A stretch of DNA of 64,000 nt, from the NCBI GenBank assembly GCA_900323505.1, contig OOIN01000017.1, positions 434,001 through 498,000 of the forward strand, read 5' to 3'. This DNA is from Ustilago trichophora (lineage: Eukaryota > Basidiomycota > Ustilaginomycetes > Ustilaginales > Ustilaginaceae). Below, in pieces: positions 30,177 through 40,035 of this stretch (within the stretch, counting starts at the first letter, position 1; every line of letters starts with the position of its first letter). Below the pieces are notes generated by a model. That model worked only from the letters and a program-made list of their open reading frames with translations, was not told where the DNA came from and searched no databases. The translations under genes and the position numbers were made by a program.

Positions 30177-31601
30177 ATGCCGGCTGTTCCGTCCGTTTCG
30201 CGGCAGCAAGCCATCAAGTCGATCGAGGAGCAATTCACCCTCGACAAGCCGCTCCTCGAATCCCTGATCGCTCGTTTCCAGGAACTCTACGACTATGGTC
30301 TCGCCAACCATGGCGCCGAGATGCAGATGATCCCTTCGTTCGTCACTGGTGTACCCACAGGTTCGGAAAAGGGAACCTATCTCGCTCTCGATCTCGGCGG
30401 AACCAACCTCCGAGTTTGTGAGGTTGCTCTTGATGGCAAGGGCACTTTCGCAATCAAGCAGGAAAAATACAGAGTCTCGGATGCGCTCAAGCAGGGTCCC
30501 GTTCGCGATCTCTTCGATTACATGGCCACCAGTGTCGACAACTTCCTCACCGACTTTGGCACCACCTCCACCGAGGACGTTCTGCATCTTGGCTTCACTT
30601 TCAGTTTCCCCGTCGAGCAATCCGCTATTGACCGTGGACACCTGATTCACTGGACAAAGGGGTTCAACTGCCCCGATGCACCCGGAAAGGATGTCGTCCA
30701 ACTGCTCCAGGAGGCTCTCGATCGCAAGCATATCAAGGTCAAGTGCAGCGCTCTCGTCAACGACACGGTCGGTGCGCTATTGGCCCATGCTTATGCTTCC
30801 AATGGTGCCCTCATCTCGGCCATTTTTGGCACAGGTACCAACGGCGCTTACCTTGAAGACATTTCCAAAATCAAGAAGCTCAAGTCTGCCGAGGGTTCCA
30901 TCACCCACATGGTAGTCAACACGGAATGGGGAGGATTTGACGACGAACGCAAAGCGCTGCCCGTTACCATCTTTGACAACCAGGTCGACAGGGAGTCGAT
31001 TCGACCAAGAAACCACATCTTTGAAAAAATGATCAGCGGCATGTACCTGGGCGAAGTCACCCGTTTCGTGCTGCTTCACCTCATCGACCAGCTCGTTCTC
31101 TTCCAAGGCTTTTCTTCCAAGCTGCTCAACACGCAATACGCCTTTGATACAGCCTATATGTCGGCCATTGAAGCGGACAAGGAGGACGCCTCTTCGCCAG
31201 ACAGCCCAACCCGCAAAGTGCTGGTGCAGACACTCAAAATCAACGAAGCGCACGTCTCCGCTGAAGATGTCGAGACCGTCCGCGAGGTTTGCAAGATTGT
31301 TGGTACCCGCGCGGCGAGATTGAGCGCGGTTGCCATTGCAGCCACCATGGTTCAGACGGGCAACGTCCAGAGCTCCGGGCCACAGGATGACGGCGTCAAA
31401 GTAGGAATGGACGGCAGTGTCATCGAGTACTATCCTCACTTTGAGGAACGTATGCGAGGTGCACTCAGGGAACTGATCGGTGAAGAGGGCGAGAAGAGGG
31501 TCAAGATTGGTCTGGCAAAGGATGGAAGCGGTGTAGGTGCTGCGTTGGGTGCACTGCAGGCGGCTAAGCAGGCTGCTAGCGGTCACCGTGTCGAGACTTG
31601 A
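30177..31601 (+). CDS. Hexokinase
   Basis: 474 residues from the ATG at 30177 after a CT-rich leader. It phosphorylates glucose and other hexoses with ATP in the cytosol as the entry to glycolysis, and in many fungi also signals sugar repression. Visible motifs: phosphate-1 LDLGGTNLRV (71-80), sugar-binding FSFPVEQ (143-149) and TKGFN (160-164), catalytic D196 in NDTVGALL, and the nucleotide-binding FGTGTNGAY (217-225). Length fits fungal hexokinases of about 470-500 residues with one catalytic domain. The sequence does not by itself separate hexokinase from glucokinase function, though hexokinase PII-like is favoured. Single exon. Confidence 0.95.
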   Translation: MPAVPSVSRQQAIKSIEEQFTLDKPLLESLIARFQELYDYGLANHGAEMQMIPSFVTGVPTGSEKGTYLALDLGGTNLRVCEVALDGKGTFAIKQEKYRVSDALKQGPVRDLFDYMATSVDNFLTDFGTTSTEDVLHLGFTFSFPVEQSAIDRGHLIHWTKGFNCPDAPGKDVVQLLQEALDRKHIKVKCSALVNDTVGALLAHAYASNGALISAIFGTGTNGAYLEDISKIKKLKSAEGSITHMVVNTEWGGFDDERKALPVTIFDNQVDRESIRPRNHIFEKMISGMYLGEVTRFVLLHLIDQLVLFQGFSSKLLNTQYAFDTAYMSAIEADKEDASSPDSPTRKVLVQTLKINEAHVSAEDVETVREVCKIVGTRAARLSAVAIAATMVQTGNVQSSGPQDDGVKVGMDGSVIEYYPHFEERMRGALRELIGEEGEKRVKIGLAKDGSGVGAALGALQAAKQAASGHRVET

Positions 31602-31824
31602 ATGTAAGGGTCAGTTGGTCGACAGCATCAAAGAATCGCAATTTTAAGCTTCATGCCAAACTCAAAGAGAAGCAGAAAGGGTTGCATTTCCGAGTGATGT
31701 TGAGAGAGTGTGTGTCAAAGCAGACAAAGACTGAGCGTGGAGGGTATCTGAGCCGAAACAAGAGGAAGACCTAAAGCACTATTTTTTGAGAAAGACAATC
31801 TGAGCAGAGCAACGGTGGGCTCTC

Positions 31825-32931
31825 TTATCTGCCCCAGCTCTTCTCGATCTCCATAAAGCTGTACAGCGAACCTTTGATGACCGATTCTTTCCAATCTCTG
31901 AATTTGATGCCTAGATCCTGTTCTGCCCTACTTGTGTCCATCTTGGCTAGAGGAGTGGGTCGGTGTTTGGTTCCATGTTTTCCGGTTGGAATATGATCTC
32001 TGAGTTCCTGCGGATACTCTGAGGGGTTATCATGAATTTCATCAGCCACTTCTTGCCAGCTGACGGTTCCACCGCAGGCCAGATATCGCGTATTGGAAGC
32101 TTGAGGTCGGTGTAGAGCTTCAACGTGAATTTTGGCGACATCGCGAACGTCGCAGAAGCTCCAAAAGCTCTCTACGGGCACTTGACCGTCGCCGTTGGGT
32201 CCTCCGGCTTTGTACAGTTTCCAAGGCTCGGCAGAAGAGGTATTGATGGCATCTTCTGATTTGACTTGGTGAATGATGGGGCCGTAGATCTGAGGCGGGT
32301 TAACGGTGGCAGCGTCGAATGTGGGCTTGTGCTGGTCGAGGAAGGACCATACCGACCTCTCGGCGAGGGTTTTGGAGATGAGATAGGCGAGAGGGGTATA
32401 GAACATACCCAAGAAGGCGTAGCTGATGGGTTGCCAGTCTTTGTCCGTGTACGTGTAGTCACGCTTCTCAATGCCTTTCAAGGGATTCAAGATGGCAGCA
32501 AAGGAAGAAGTGACCACGATACGTTTGAGTTGAGGGGTGAGACCGGAAGCTTTGGCTTTGTTCTCAGCTTTGAGAGCCGCCTCGAGGACGTTTCGAGTCA
32601 TGTTGACCGCGGGTTCGATGATGTCCTTCCTATTGTTCTTGGCTGTGAGGACGTAAGGAGAGGCTACGTGGACGACGTAATCCTTCCCCTCTACTGCTGA
32701 GTCGAGACATCCGGGAGCGAGAAGGTCGGATACTTCGACGACGTCGATTCGTCTGCTGGCAAAAGCATCTGCGAACTGACGAGATAGCCAAGGCTCCGTT
32801 TTGGCCTTGGATCGAATGACACAAGTGACATGGTAGTTGCGGTCGGATTTGAGAAGTTGGTCGAGGACGTGCGATCCTACAAAGCCCGACACTCCCGTCA
32901 GCAGCACTTTGGGTGCGGTTTGCGTTGACAT
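31825..32931 (-). CDS. Gre2-like NAD(P)-dependent reductase (extended SDR)
   Basis: 368 residues from the ATG at 32931. The N-terminal TGVSGFVGSHVLDQLL is the extended-SDR dinucleotide motif (TGxxGxxG). VVHVASPY, VVTSSFAAI and catalytic YLISK (Tyr/Lys) follow in the expected order. NPPQIYGP and the C-terminal segment resemble the Gre2/dihydroflavonol reductase/cinnamoyl-CoA reductase group. Yeast Gre2 reduces methylglyoxal and isovaleraldehyde. Probable role is NADPH-dependent aldehyde or ketone reduction in the cytosol; exact substrate cannot be told. It converges with hexokinase over about 220 bp. Confidence 0.9.
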   Translation of the reverse strand: MSTQTAPKVLLTGVSGFVGSHVLDQLLKSDRNYHVTCVIRSKAKTEPWLSRQFADAFASRRIDVVEVSDLLAPGCLDSAVEGKDYVVHVASPYVLTAKNNRKDIIEPAVNMTRNVLEAALKAENKAKASGLTPQLKRIVVTSSFAAILNPLKGIEKRDYTYTDKDWQPISYAFLGMFYTPLAYLISKTLAERSVWSFLDQHKPTFDAATVNPPQIYGPIIHQVKSEDAINTSSAEPWKLYKAGGPNGDGQVPVESFWSFCDVRDVAKIHVEALHRPQASNTRYLACGGTVSWQEVADEIHDNPSEYPQELRDHIPTGKHGTKHRPTPLAKMDTSRAEQDLGIKFRDWKESVIKGSLYSFMEIEKSWGR

Positions 32932-33207
32932 CTTTGCCTATCCTTAACCTCGAAATGCGGTGGGAAGATGGCGGTAGTGGGGCAAGCAATCCATACAGCC
33001 ATATATGGTAACGGTCAAAGAGTCTGCTCGAACCAAAAGAAAATGAATTAAAAAAAAGGATCTTGAGACCCGATGCACATGAGCGGAAGCTTACCCGCCG
33101 CTGAACCAAGCTGTCGAGGTCTTGGCTTCGCAGGGTGGCGCCACTATCTTGTGCGGGGCCCACAGAGACGGCTGGTTCTCGCCGCCTTTTTTTGGTGTTT
33201 TTTTGGT

Positions 33208-33208
<1 letters not shown>

Positions 33209-33240
<32 letters not shown>
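33209..33240. repeat. Poly(T) tract, 32 bases
   Basis: Long homopolymer preceded by two shorter T runs separated by GGTG (33187-33208). Confidence 0.9.
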
Positions 33241-33245
<5 letters not shown>

Positions 33246-33924
33246 CATGCAGACCCTGTAAGTCGTCGATCTGTTCCGACGTCATTGAGGCAGGTTCTCT
33301 CCGCGGAGGAGCATGATTGGAAAGGAAAGGAATTTGAAAGTGTGCCTGGGGCTTTGCACGCGAGAATGAGGCAAAACGTGTCAGAACAGCTGCTGCTACT
33401 TCTGTACGCATTCATATTGGTTGCTCACCTTCTGCATTATCATCAATCATCAGCAATACTCTCTGTCTAATAGCGACGATCTGTTGCGACTGATCATTCC
33501 GCCGAGGACTAGCGTCAGACAGCGGCAATTACGGGCTCTGAGCTGACGACAAATCGCGTATTTGTCAAAGCTAGCATAGCAAGTGCATGCGTGCTGAAGA
33601 TCCGGGCGTTCGCAGCCGGACGGTTCCGATTGTTAGTTTTTGCTTGACTATGAAAGGATAAAAAGATGTTGTAGATCACTCGATCACCGGAACAGAAGGA
33701 TAGAAGCGTTGCAGATGGAAGACGCGAATATGAGTCTAGAACAAGTCAAGATCGGTGAAGAAGCCGCGCGGGGTGAGAGACGATCAGAAGCTGTTTGCTG
33801 CGCACACACCCGGTTTCGGATCAATCAGGGGTTGGGCGCTCCACGGCGGCAGCTCATATTGATTCAACCCCCCCTGTGGATGGGCCGATCGGATGGACCG
33901 GGAAGCTTTCCGCGAGACAGGCTC

Positions 33925-33940
33925 AAAAAAAAAAAAAACC

Positions 33941-33969
<29 letters not shown>
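33925..33969. repeat. Poly(A) tract, A14-CC-A29
   Basis: Homopolymer in opposite orientation to the T32 tract about 700 bp to its left. The intervening DNA has no element-like coding content. Confidence 0.9.
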
Positions 33970-33972
<3 letters not shown>

Positions 33973-34395
33973 TGAGGGTGAAGGCGTGGGAAACATGTGC
34001 TCTCCTCGCTGCGATAGGAAACAGCTTCTCGGTTAGTTTAGTCTCCAGCTGTGACAGCAATCGATGCGGAGCTTCTCGCTGTTGTGCTTTCTTATCGTGA
34101 GATGTAATGTACCGCTCTCTTGATTGAGCACTTCAACAGATGCTCGAAAGTGGCTGTGCGGGGTCAGCGATTCGCCTCGAGTCATGTCATTCAATGAGCT
34201 TGTTGGGAGGACACCTTTGTCGCGATTTTGAGCAATCTGTGTCGTTCCTGCGGATCTCAGTGCTTCCGACGCTTGCATATTGTCAAGCGCCACCACCGCT
34301 TCTACATGTCGGTGTTGCAAACATTTGAGCGAGGATTGTGACGCCACCTATGACCTTTGTTTCCGCTGGAACGACGAGAGAGACAACGTTCAGGT

Positions 34396-34402
34396 CATCA
34401 TC

Positions 34403-34434
<32 letters not shown>

Positions 34435-34438
34435 TATG
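34396..34438. repeat. (ATC)n microsatellite
   Basis: Trinucleotide repeat with one or two interruptions in noncoding DNA. Confidence 0.85.
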
Positions 34439-35856
34439 ATGGAGAACAATATTGGCCGACCGTAGCTTGCGACTCCAAGATCAAGTCGCCGCATGTGGGC
34501 TTTGACGAGGTAAAAACCCGACGGTGAGATCTGACAGTTACTCGCGCTTGGTGCCGACCGTCATCTTTCAAGCTCAAGTTGTTGGTCATCAGCTTTTCAT
34601 ATCTCGTCTTCTTGCGCGGCATAGATCAGAGTCGAGGCTGGTGTATGACGAGATGGTCTGCGCAGAGGAACGAGAATTCAGCATCCACTGAGAAGATGGA
34701 TCAGACTGCAAGCAAGTCAAAATCGACGCCTCTGTGGGGTTGGATCTGGATTACATCGACAAACGTTTCAAGAAGAATCTGCTTTTTTCCATGCCACGCG
34801 TGGTGGTGATCACGTTTTTGGATCCACCTTATGGCTTGAGAAGAAGGTGAAGACCAGACAGATGTGTGGGTCAGCACCGCCATCTTCCGAACCCACAGAA
34901 GCATGTGTACCTTTTGAAGTGTGTAACCTGCCAAAACGGGATGCGATGTCGACCTGCATCCCTTTCTTCTCGACCCAACGTGGTCTCAAAGTGGGTTTGA
35001 CGCTTTCAAATCGAGCGTTTGCGAAACGCGCTCTCACGGATATTGACTTCCGTCCACCGTCCGACAGTCAGCCACATCACACCGCAATTTATCTCTTCTG
35101 GCGGATTTTGAAAAAATAAAAACCAAAAATCAGAGCGTATGACGTGCATGAGTGTGTCTCTCTCTCTGGTCTCTTGTCGCTGGGAAAAAAGTTTCTGGTC
35201 GCTCGTTCATGCGAAGTACTGTAGTCCAGTCAAAGCTGAGACTTTTCGGATCGAGGCTGCAACCTCCTTTGTTCTTGGTTGCAGTTACCACCCAACTCCG
35301 GAGGCTCCCTTCCCATTTCCATTTGATGCATCAGATAAAGCAATTCATGTGGGCGGTTGTGATGTGGTGGTAACAAAAATGGTTTGGGGCGATTCGCCGG
35401 GCACCATGTGGACTTTGTTTGTCATGGTGGGCACGATCAAAGAAAACAGGTCAACATCATGACTGACAAAGGTCATGACAAGAAAAAGGAGAACACTTTC
35501 TCTTCCCTTTCGGAAAACAAAATTTTAGACACGAGAACTCAATGTACAGTCACTGCTCCGTACTCCGTGGAATTTAGCGCTTTTAGGTCTCGGCGACCTA
35601 AGAAGCAAAGAAGGAGAGCGCTTATGCACAAACCATTAAATGCTTTCGACGTCAGTCTTTTAGGCCGCGCTATCTGTTGTTGATTACGCTTTCGTATCAT
35701 CCACTGTCGATTCTGCAATTCGTCGATGAACGGTTTCTGGAGAACTTAAGTCTTTGCTTTGTTTCCATGTTCAGTCGATGCGGTTGAGGAAAGATAGATT
35801 CCGGATCTGCACAAGTTGAGATCGAAAGTGGGACAGTTCGGTGCTGTGCGGCTCTT

Positions 35857-35857
<1 letters not shown>

Positions 35858-35891
<34 letters not shown>
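35858..35891. repeat. (TG)n microsatellite
   Basis: About 17 perfect dinucleotide copies in noncoding DNA. Confidence 0.9.
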
Positions 35892-36140
35892 TGGGGGAGG
35901 AGGAGTGCGATTCGCTCGGAGCTTATGTACTGTACGGTACAAGACACCTTATTGCACGCCCTCTCTCCATTCGAAACTCTCTGGGTGACGCCTGGGCTTA
36001 TCCCTCCCTTTGCCCTGTCTCACGCAGAACAGACCGACGGTTAGATGATCCGCTGCCTGTACCTGCCTATTTCGCACCCCATGCAGTCTGTGGTACCCTG
36101 AGAATCTTACCTCGTGGTTGGTCTTAGCTTGATGTTGATG

Positions 36141-36147
36141 TATAAAG
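36141..36147 (+). promoter_or_regulatory. Candidate TATA box of the RTA1 gene
   Basis: TATAAAG about 195 bp upstream of the ATG at 36338, with a CT-rich stretch between, as expected for a leader. Confidence 0.4.
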
Positions 36148-36337
36148 AGTCGGTGACTTGAGTGAGACTTTTCCTCTTCCCGCCTCGTTGGTCATCCATT
36201 CATACCATAGCGCTCTCTTCACCTTGTCTTCACATCTGGATCGCTACCTAGTGTAGCAGCCTCCTCTTCCACCTCATAGACTTTGGCGACGTTTCTTGGC
36301 ATCCGAACTCTAGCATAGACCTCCGCTCCAGCTCAAC

Positions 36338-37416
36338 ATGGGACCTTCACAGTGCACAGCAGTCGACCCGACGCCAGGCGCCATCTGCAACGCCGCTAAC
36401 TCCAACTATGGGTTCCAGCCAGGTAGGTTCTCCCGGCCCCGTCATTGAAAGAATTGACATCATCCTGCCTCGGAATTGCTGACATCCTAACCTCGCCTTT
36501 GCTCGCATGCTTCTCCTCGCGTTCAGAACTCTGGGTCGGCATCGTTTTCTCCACCCTCTTCGGCCTTGAAGTCTTGATCCACTGTGGACTTCTCGCCTTG
36601 CACCGTGGCTTCCCCAAGTTTATGATCATCGCCATCGTCGCAGCATGTGGAGAGCTCGCCGGCTGGATCGCGCGCACTTACGGCCACACGGACCCCTTTG
36701 ACCGCAACGGCTACATTGCCCAGATCATCTGTCTCATTCTCTCTCCTGCCTTCATTAGCGCCGTCAACTACGTCGCCTTCCAAAACACCATGGACATTTT
36801 TGGCAGCAAATGGTCTCGCATCCCTCGCAAGTGGTACGTTCTCGGATTCTGCGCTGGAGATCTCTGTTCGCTCGTCGTTCAGGCTGTCGGAGGTGCGCTC
36901 TCCGCCGAGGCCAGCACCGAAGACGAAGTGAACCTGGGCAAAAACGTCATGATCGCTGGTGTCACCGTTCAAGTCGCCGTCACTGCCCCCTTCTTGCTGC
37001 TGTACCTCGACTACAACATTCGTAGGCTTAGGGAGTGGGCTAGCATCCCCAAGCACGAGAGACCTCATCGCAAGGTGGAGATCTTTACCGCTACCATCGG
37101 AATCAGCTCGCTTTTCATCTTGATTCGATGCATCTACCGTATCGTAGAGATGGCCGACGGCTGGCTCGGTTACTTGGCCACTACACCGGTGTACTTTGAC
37201 CTCCTCGACGGATTGATGATCCTGCTGGCGATTGGAGTGTTCATCCCTATCCACCCGGGCTGGTTCCTGCCCAGGAACGTCGAGAAGGGCGGCGTATACA
37301 ATGCGGCCGAGTACCTCGACGAAAAGCCACACAGGAGCCACACCGAGCAATCGCACCAGTCGGTCGACTCGACCCTTACCGCTGCTAGCTCCAACAGCGG
37401 TCACAGCCCCGCTTAA
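36338..37416 (+). CDS. RTA1-family seven-transmembrane protein, two exons
   Basis: Exons 36338-36422 and 36527-37416 (104-bp intron, GTAGGT...CAG) give 324 residues. Exon 1 encodes a short extracellular start MGPSQCTAVDPTPGAICN with two cysteines and YGFQP, typical of RTA1/RSB1 proteins. Exon 2 has about seven membrane segments and the family blocks GELAGWIAR, CLILSPAFISA and GDLCSLVVQAVGG. The tail is hydrophilic and Ser/His-rich. Members include Rsb1 (sphingoid long-chain base export) and Rta1 (7-aminocholesterol resistance). A plasma-membrane lipid-translocation or sensing role is likely; the substrate is unknown. Confidence 0.92.
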
Positions 37417-38045
37417 CCATCGGAGTGCACAACAACAATCATGGACATTTCTCACTCAACCTTCAGCATCAGAGCATCGCTTGATGCGGGCTCATCCTCC
37501 ACTGTCAAATAGAGCTTCTCTGCCGCCTCTTTTCTAGAATAGCACAACAATTGTAAATAGTCAGCCTCACGCATTCTTCACTGTTGAATATACCCTCATT
37601 TGCACGGTACCTACGACCCTATCACTGCTTTGTCTCAGCCACGTTATGCGACTACTGTACAGAAAGTCTCATCACATCGACAAATTGAATGTGCAGCTAC
37701 CTCGGTCACGCTGGTCTTGCCTTCACACCGTGTCTGTGATGCTAATGCCCACTGCATGGGGAACGGCTTCAGAAAATTCGCCGAGCTTGACAAAGGAAGC
37801 GCCCACCGTTACTTCTTGTTTTTTTTTTGTTTTTTTTGTTTTTTTTTTTTTTTTTTTTGGGCCTTTTCAGACCCTGAATTCGATGCTTGCATCTTTCATT
37901 CAAACACTCCGAAAGCATCTTCTCATCTCTTTCTCATCTCCTTCGCCGCATCCGACCACAGCTCAGCCACCATTGGCGCTTCCAACCTTATTGAATCGAC
38001 TTCAGGATGCATCCGTAGACAGCGGTAGGCGCCATCATCGTAGCA
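37417..38045. other. Intergenic region, 629 bp
   Basis: Contains TACTGTAC (37653-37660) and a broken T tract ending in T20 (37839-37858). No gene seen. Confidence 0.5.
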
Positions 38046-39800
38046 ATGACACAAGAGAACAGTAGCAGCAGCTGCTCAAGCTCAAGCTCGGTCGTCGAGC
38101 AGAACCGGGTGCTGTCCGCGCTGCTTTCTCTCCATCCTTCTGCATCATCCAAGCCTGGATCATCGTCTTCTGCGGTTGATGTGGCAGTGCAAGTCTCAGA
38201 CCGGGTGCCCGCAGGCCGAGGCTTGGTCTTCACCCACGACATCAAACCGGGTCAACAGGTGCTCTCGCTCCCCTCGGATGCTCTGATCAATGTAAAGAGT
38301 TACAAGAGCTTTTTCCACCCAGATACGTTGCCGATTGCAGTCGGCATCGCAGGAAGTAGCAAAAAGGGAGAGCGAAAGCTGTCTTCTTCTCAACTTCTGT
38401 CGCTGCTCATCGCGCGGGCAAAGATGGAGTCGGAACTGCGGCGGGGACAGGATGAAGAGAGGGAAGCGGAGTCGAAGAAGCATGAGACGTTGAGGTTATT
38501 CGTTCGAACACTGCCAAAGAGATTCGAAAGCGCTCCCTTGAGTTGGTCTTTGCTCGCGCATAGTATCGATAAGGACTCGAAACAAGGTGATGAGGAGACA
38601 GACTGGAAACGGCGCTTCTTCCAAACTCTGCTCCTCGCCTTTCCATCGCACAGCCGGGAACTGTCTAACAAAGTGCGCCGTCGCTTCGAACAGGACTGGC
38701 TCTCCATCAACTCTATGCGCGCTAACCACCCAGATCTCCTCGCCGAGCCCTCGTTACTCGCCATTAACCCCGACCTCGCCCGCAGAATCATCCGCTCCAT
38801 CGACCTTAATACCTATCTCTGGGCCTGGCTCTGCGTCAACTCGCGTTGTGTCTTTCTGCCTCTCTCACTTGCAGATCACTCGGACAATTTCACTCTGGCA
38901 CCCATGCTAGACATGGCCAACCACACACCCGACCCAGCTCTCGAGTGCAAAGTTCGCTATGCCTCTGATGGAGGGCTGGAACTGTGTGGTCCCATCTCGG
39001 ATGTTTCACCCTCTGGTCTGAAAGGGGGAGATGAATGCTTTATCACCTACGGTCCGCATTCGAACCAAAGCCTGCTGTGCGAGTATGGATTTGTGCTCCC
39101 TCCCCAGCTCGAGTTCGCTGCCGAGGGTGATGATGGTGGAAACGGGGCAAGGTGGAAAGGTAGTAGATACGTAGACGTCCTCATGGATCAAGAAATCGAA
39201 ACGATGCTCAAAGCGCAGGGAAAGGGCGGAGAGGCCAAAATAGAGCTTCTGCAGAACAGAGGATACTGGGGAGAGTTTACGATACATCCATATCCTGAGC
39301 CTGCACATCCATCACATAGGCTCATTCCAGCGTTGCGACTTGCAGCTTTGGATCTACATGCACCTGCACCTGCGGCAACATCCAAAGTGGCCAAGACCCA
39401 TCATCAGCCGGGAGTCAAAGCGGGGAAGAAAGCTTTTCCTGTCCACCAGTCAAACTTCGCTGCGCAGGGAAGTGCGTCTGATCTGGACAAATGGGAAGAG
39501 ACACTCACTGGATACAGGGACATCGTTTCGGAGGAGAACGAGCGTCATGCGCATCTGATTTTGGTAGATCTCTGCGAGTCGAAACGCAAGGATACAGAGC
39601 AAGCGCGAATTCACTTGGTGGGCGCAGAAAAGATTCTCCAGGCTCATGGTGATGATGGCGATGAAGCGGATGCGAATGGGCTGGAGCCAGGGAGAGAGGG
39701 ATGTAGGCTGAGCTTGAGCTTTGTCAAGCAGCTGTTGGATGAAGAGGACGCCGTGCTGCGGTTGGTTGGGCAGGCGGCAAGGGATCAGGTCGAGTGGTGA
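38046..39800 (+). CDS. SET-domain protein lysine methyltransferase (RuBisCO LSMT/Set10-like)
   Basis: 584 residues from the ATG at 38046. The N-terminus is Ser-rich. RVPAGRGLVFTHDIKPGQQVL (about 55-75) is the usual opening of a SET domain. An LSMT-type helical insertion follows. The post-insertion core shows NSRCVFLP, APMLDMANHT (the NHS-like SAM-binding site) and ECFITYGPHSNQSLLCEYGFV with the catalytic Tyr. A substrate-binding C-terminal half carries a charged insertion. The family methylates non-histone lysines, such as ribosomal proteins (Rkm) or chromatin factors (Set10, SETD6). Target is unknown. Single exon. Confidence 0.9.
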   Translation: MTQENSSSSCSSSSSVVEQNRVLSALLSLHPSASSKPGSSSSAVDVAVQVSDRVPAGRGLVFTHDIKPGQQVLSLPSDALINVKSYKSFFHPDTLPIAVGIAGSSKKGERKLSSSQLLSLLIARAKMESELRRGQDEEREAESKKHETLRLFVRTLPKRFESAPLSWSLLAHSIDKDSKQGDEETDWKRRFFQTLLLAFPSHSRELSNKVRRRFEQDWLSINSMRANHPDLLAEPSLLAINPDLARRIIRSIDLNTYLWAWLCVNSRCVFLPLSLADHSDNFTLAPMLDMANHTPDPALECKVRYASDGGLELCGPISDVSPSGLKGGDECFITYGPHSNQSLLCEYGFVLPPQLEFAAEGDDGGNGARWKGSRYVDVLMDQEIETMLKAQGKGGEAKIELLQNRGYWGEFTIHPYPEPAHPSHRLIPALRLAALDLHAPAPAATSKVAKTHHQPGVKAGKKAFPVHQSNFAAQGSASDLDKWEETLTGYRDIVSEENERHAHLILVDLCESKRKDTEQARIHLVGAEKILQAHGDDGDEADANGLEPGREGCRLSLSFVKQLLDEEDAVLRLVGQAARDQVEW

Positions 39801-40035
39801 TCTGCAGAAACACCCTGCATAAGGAAATTCACATCATAGACACTTTTGCACAAAAGCATGTTCAGCGCCACACCACGGACAATACCATCACACACACACA
39901 CGCACATATAGGTGATCTTTCGGGTGTAACACTTTCCCATGACATTTCTGTTTCTAGACAAGGAGGCAGGACGGCATAAAGTACGTCTTGCTATCCACTT
40001 CGATCGCCATTTTGATGGTGGTGGAGAAGATTGCT
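39801..40035. other. Convergent 3' intergenic region
   Basis: 235 bp between the ends of the SET gene and the aquaporin gene, with a short CA tract. No gene seen. Confidence 0.4.

Larger units (their letters stand above)
32932..36337. other. 3.4-kb gene-poor, repeat-rich region
   Basis: No supported gene. It holds T32 (33209-33240), A14 and A29 (33925-33969), an (ATC)n tract (34396-34438), a (TG)n tract (35858-35891) and TACTGTAC (35928-35935). The longest frames are short and on competing strands. Promoter and leader of the RTA1 gene occupy the right end (TATAAA at 36141). Confidence 0.5.

Noticed and set aside
30066..30731. 221-codon frame antisense to the start of hexokinase
   Set aside because: Explained as the shadow of hexokinase coding sequence.
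36523..37455. 310-codon open frame antisense to the RTA1 gene
   Set aside because: Fully overlaps a strongly supported membrane protein; no family features of its own.
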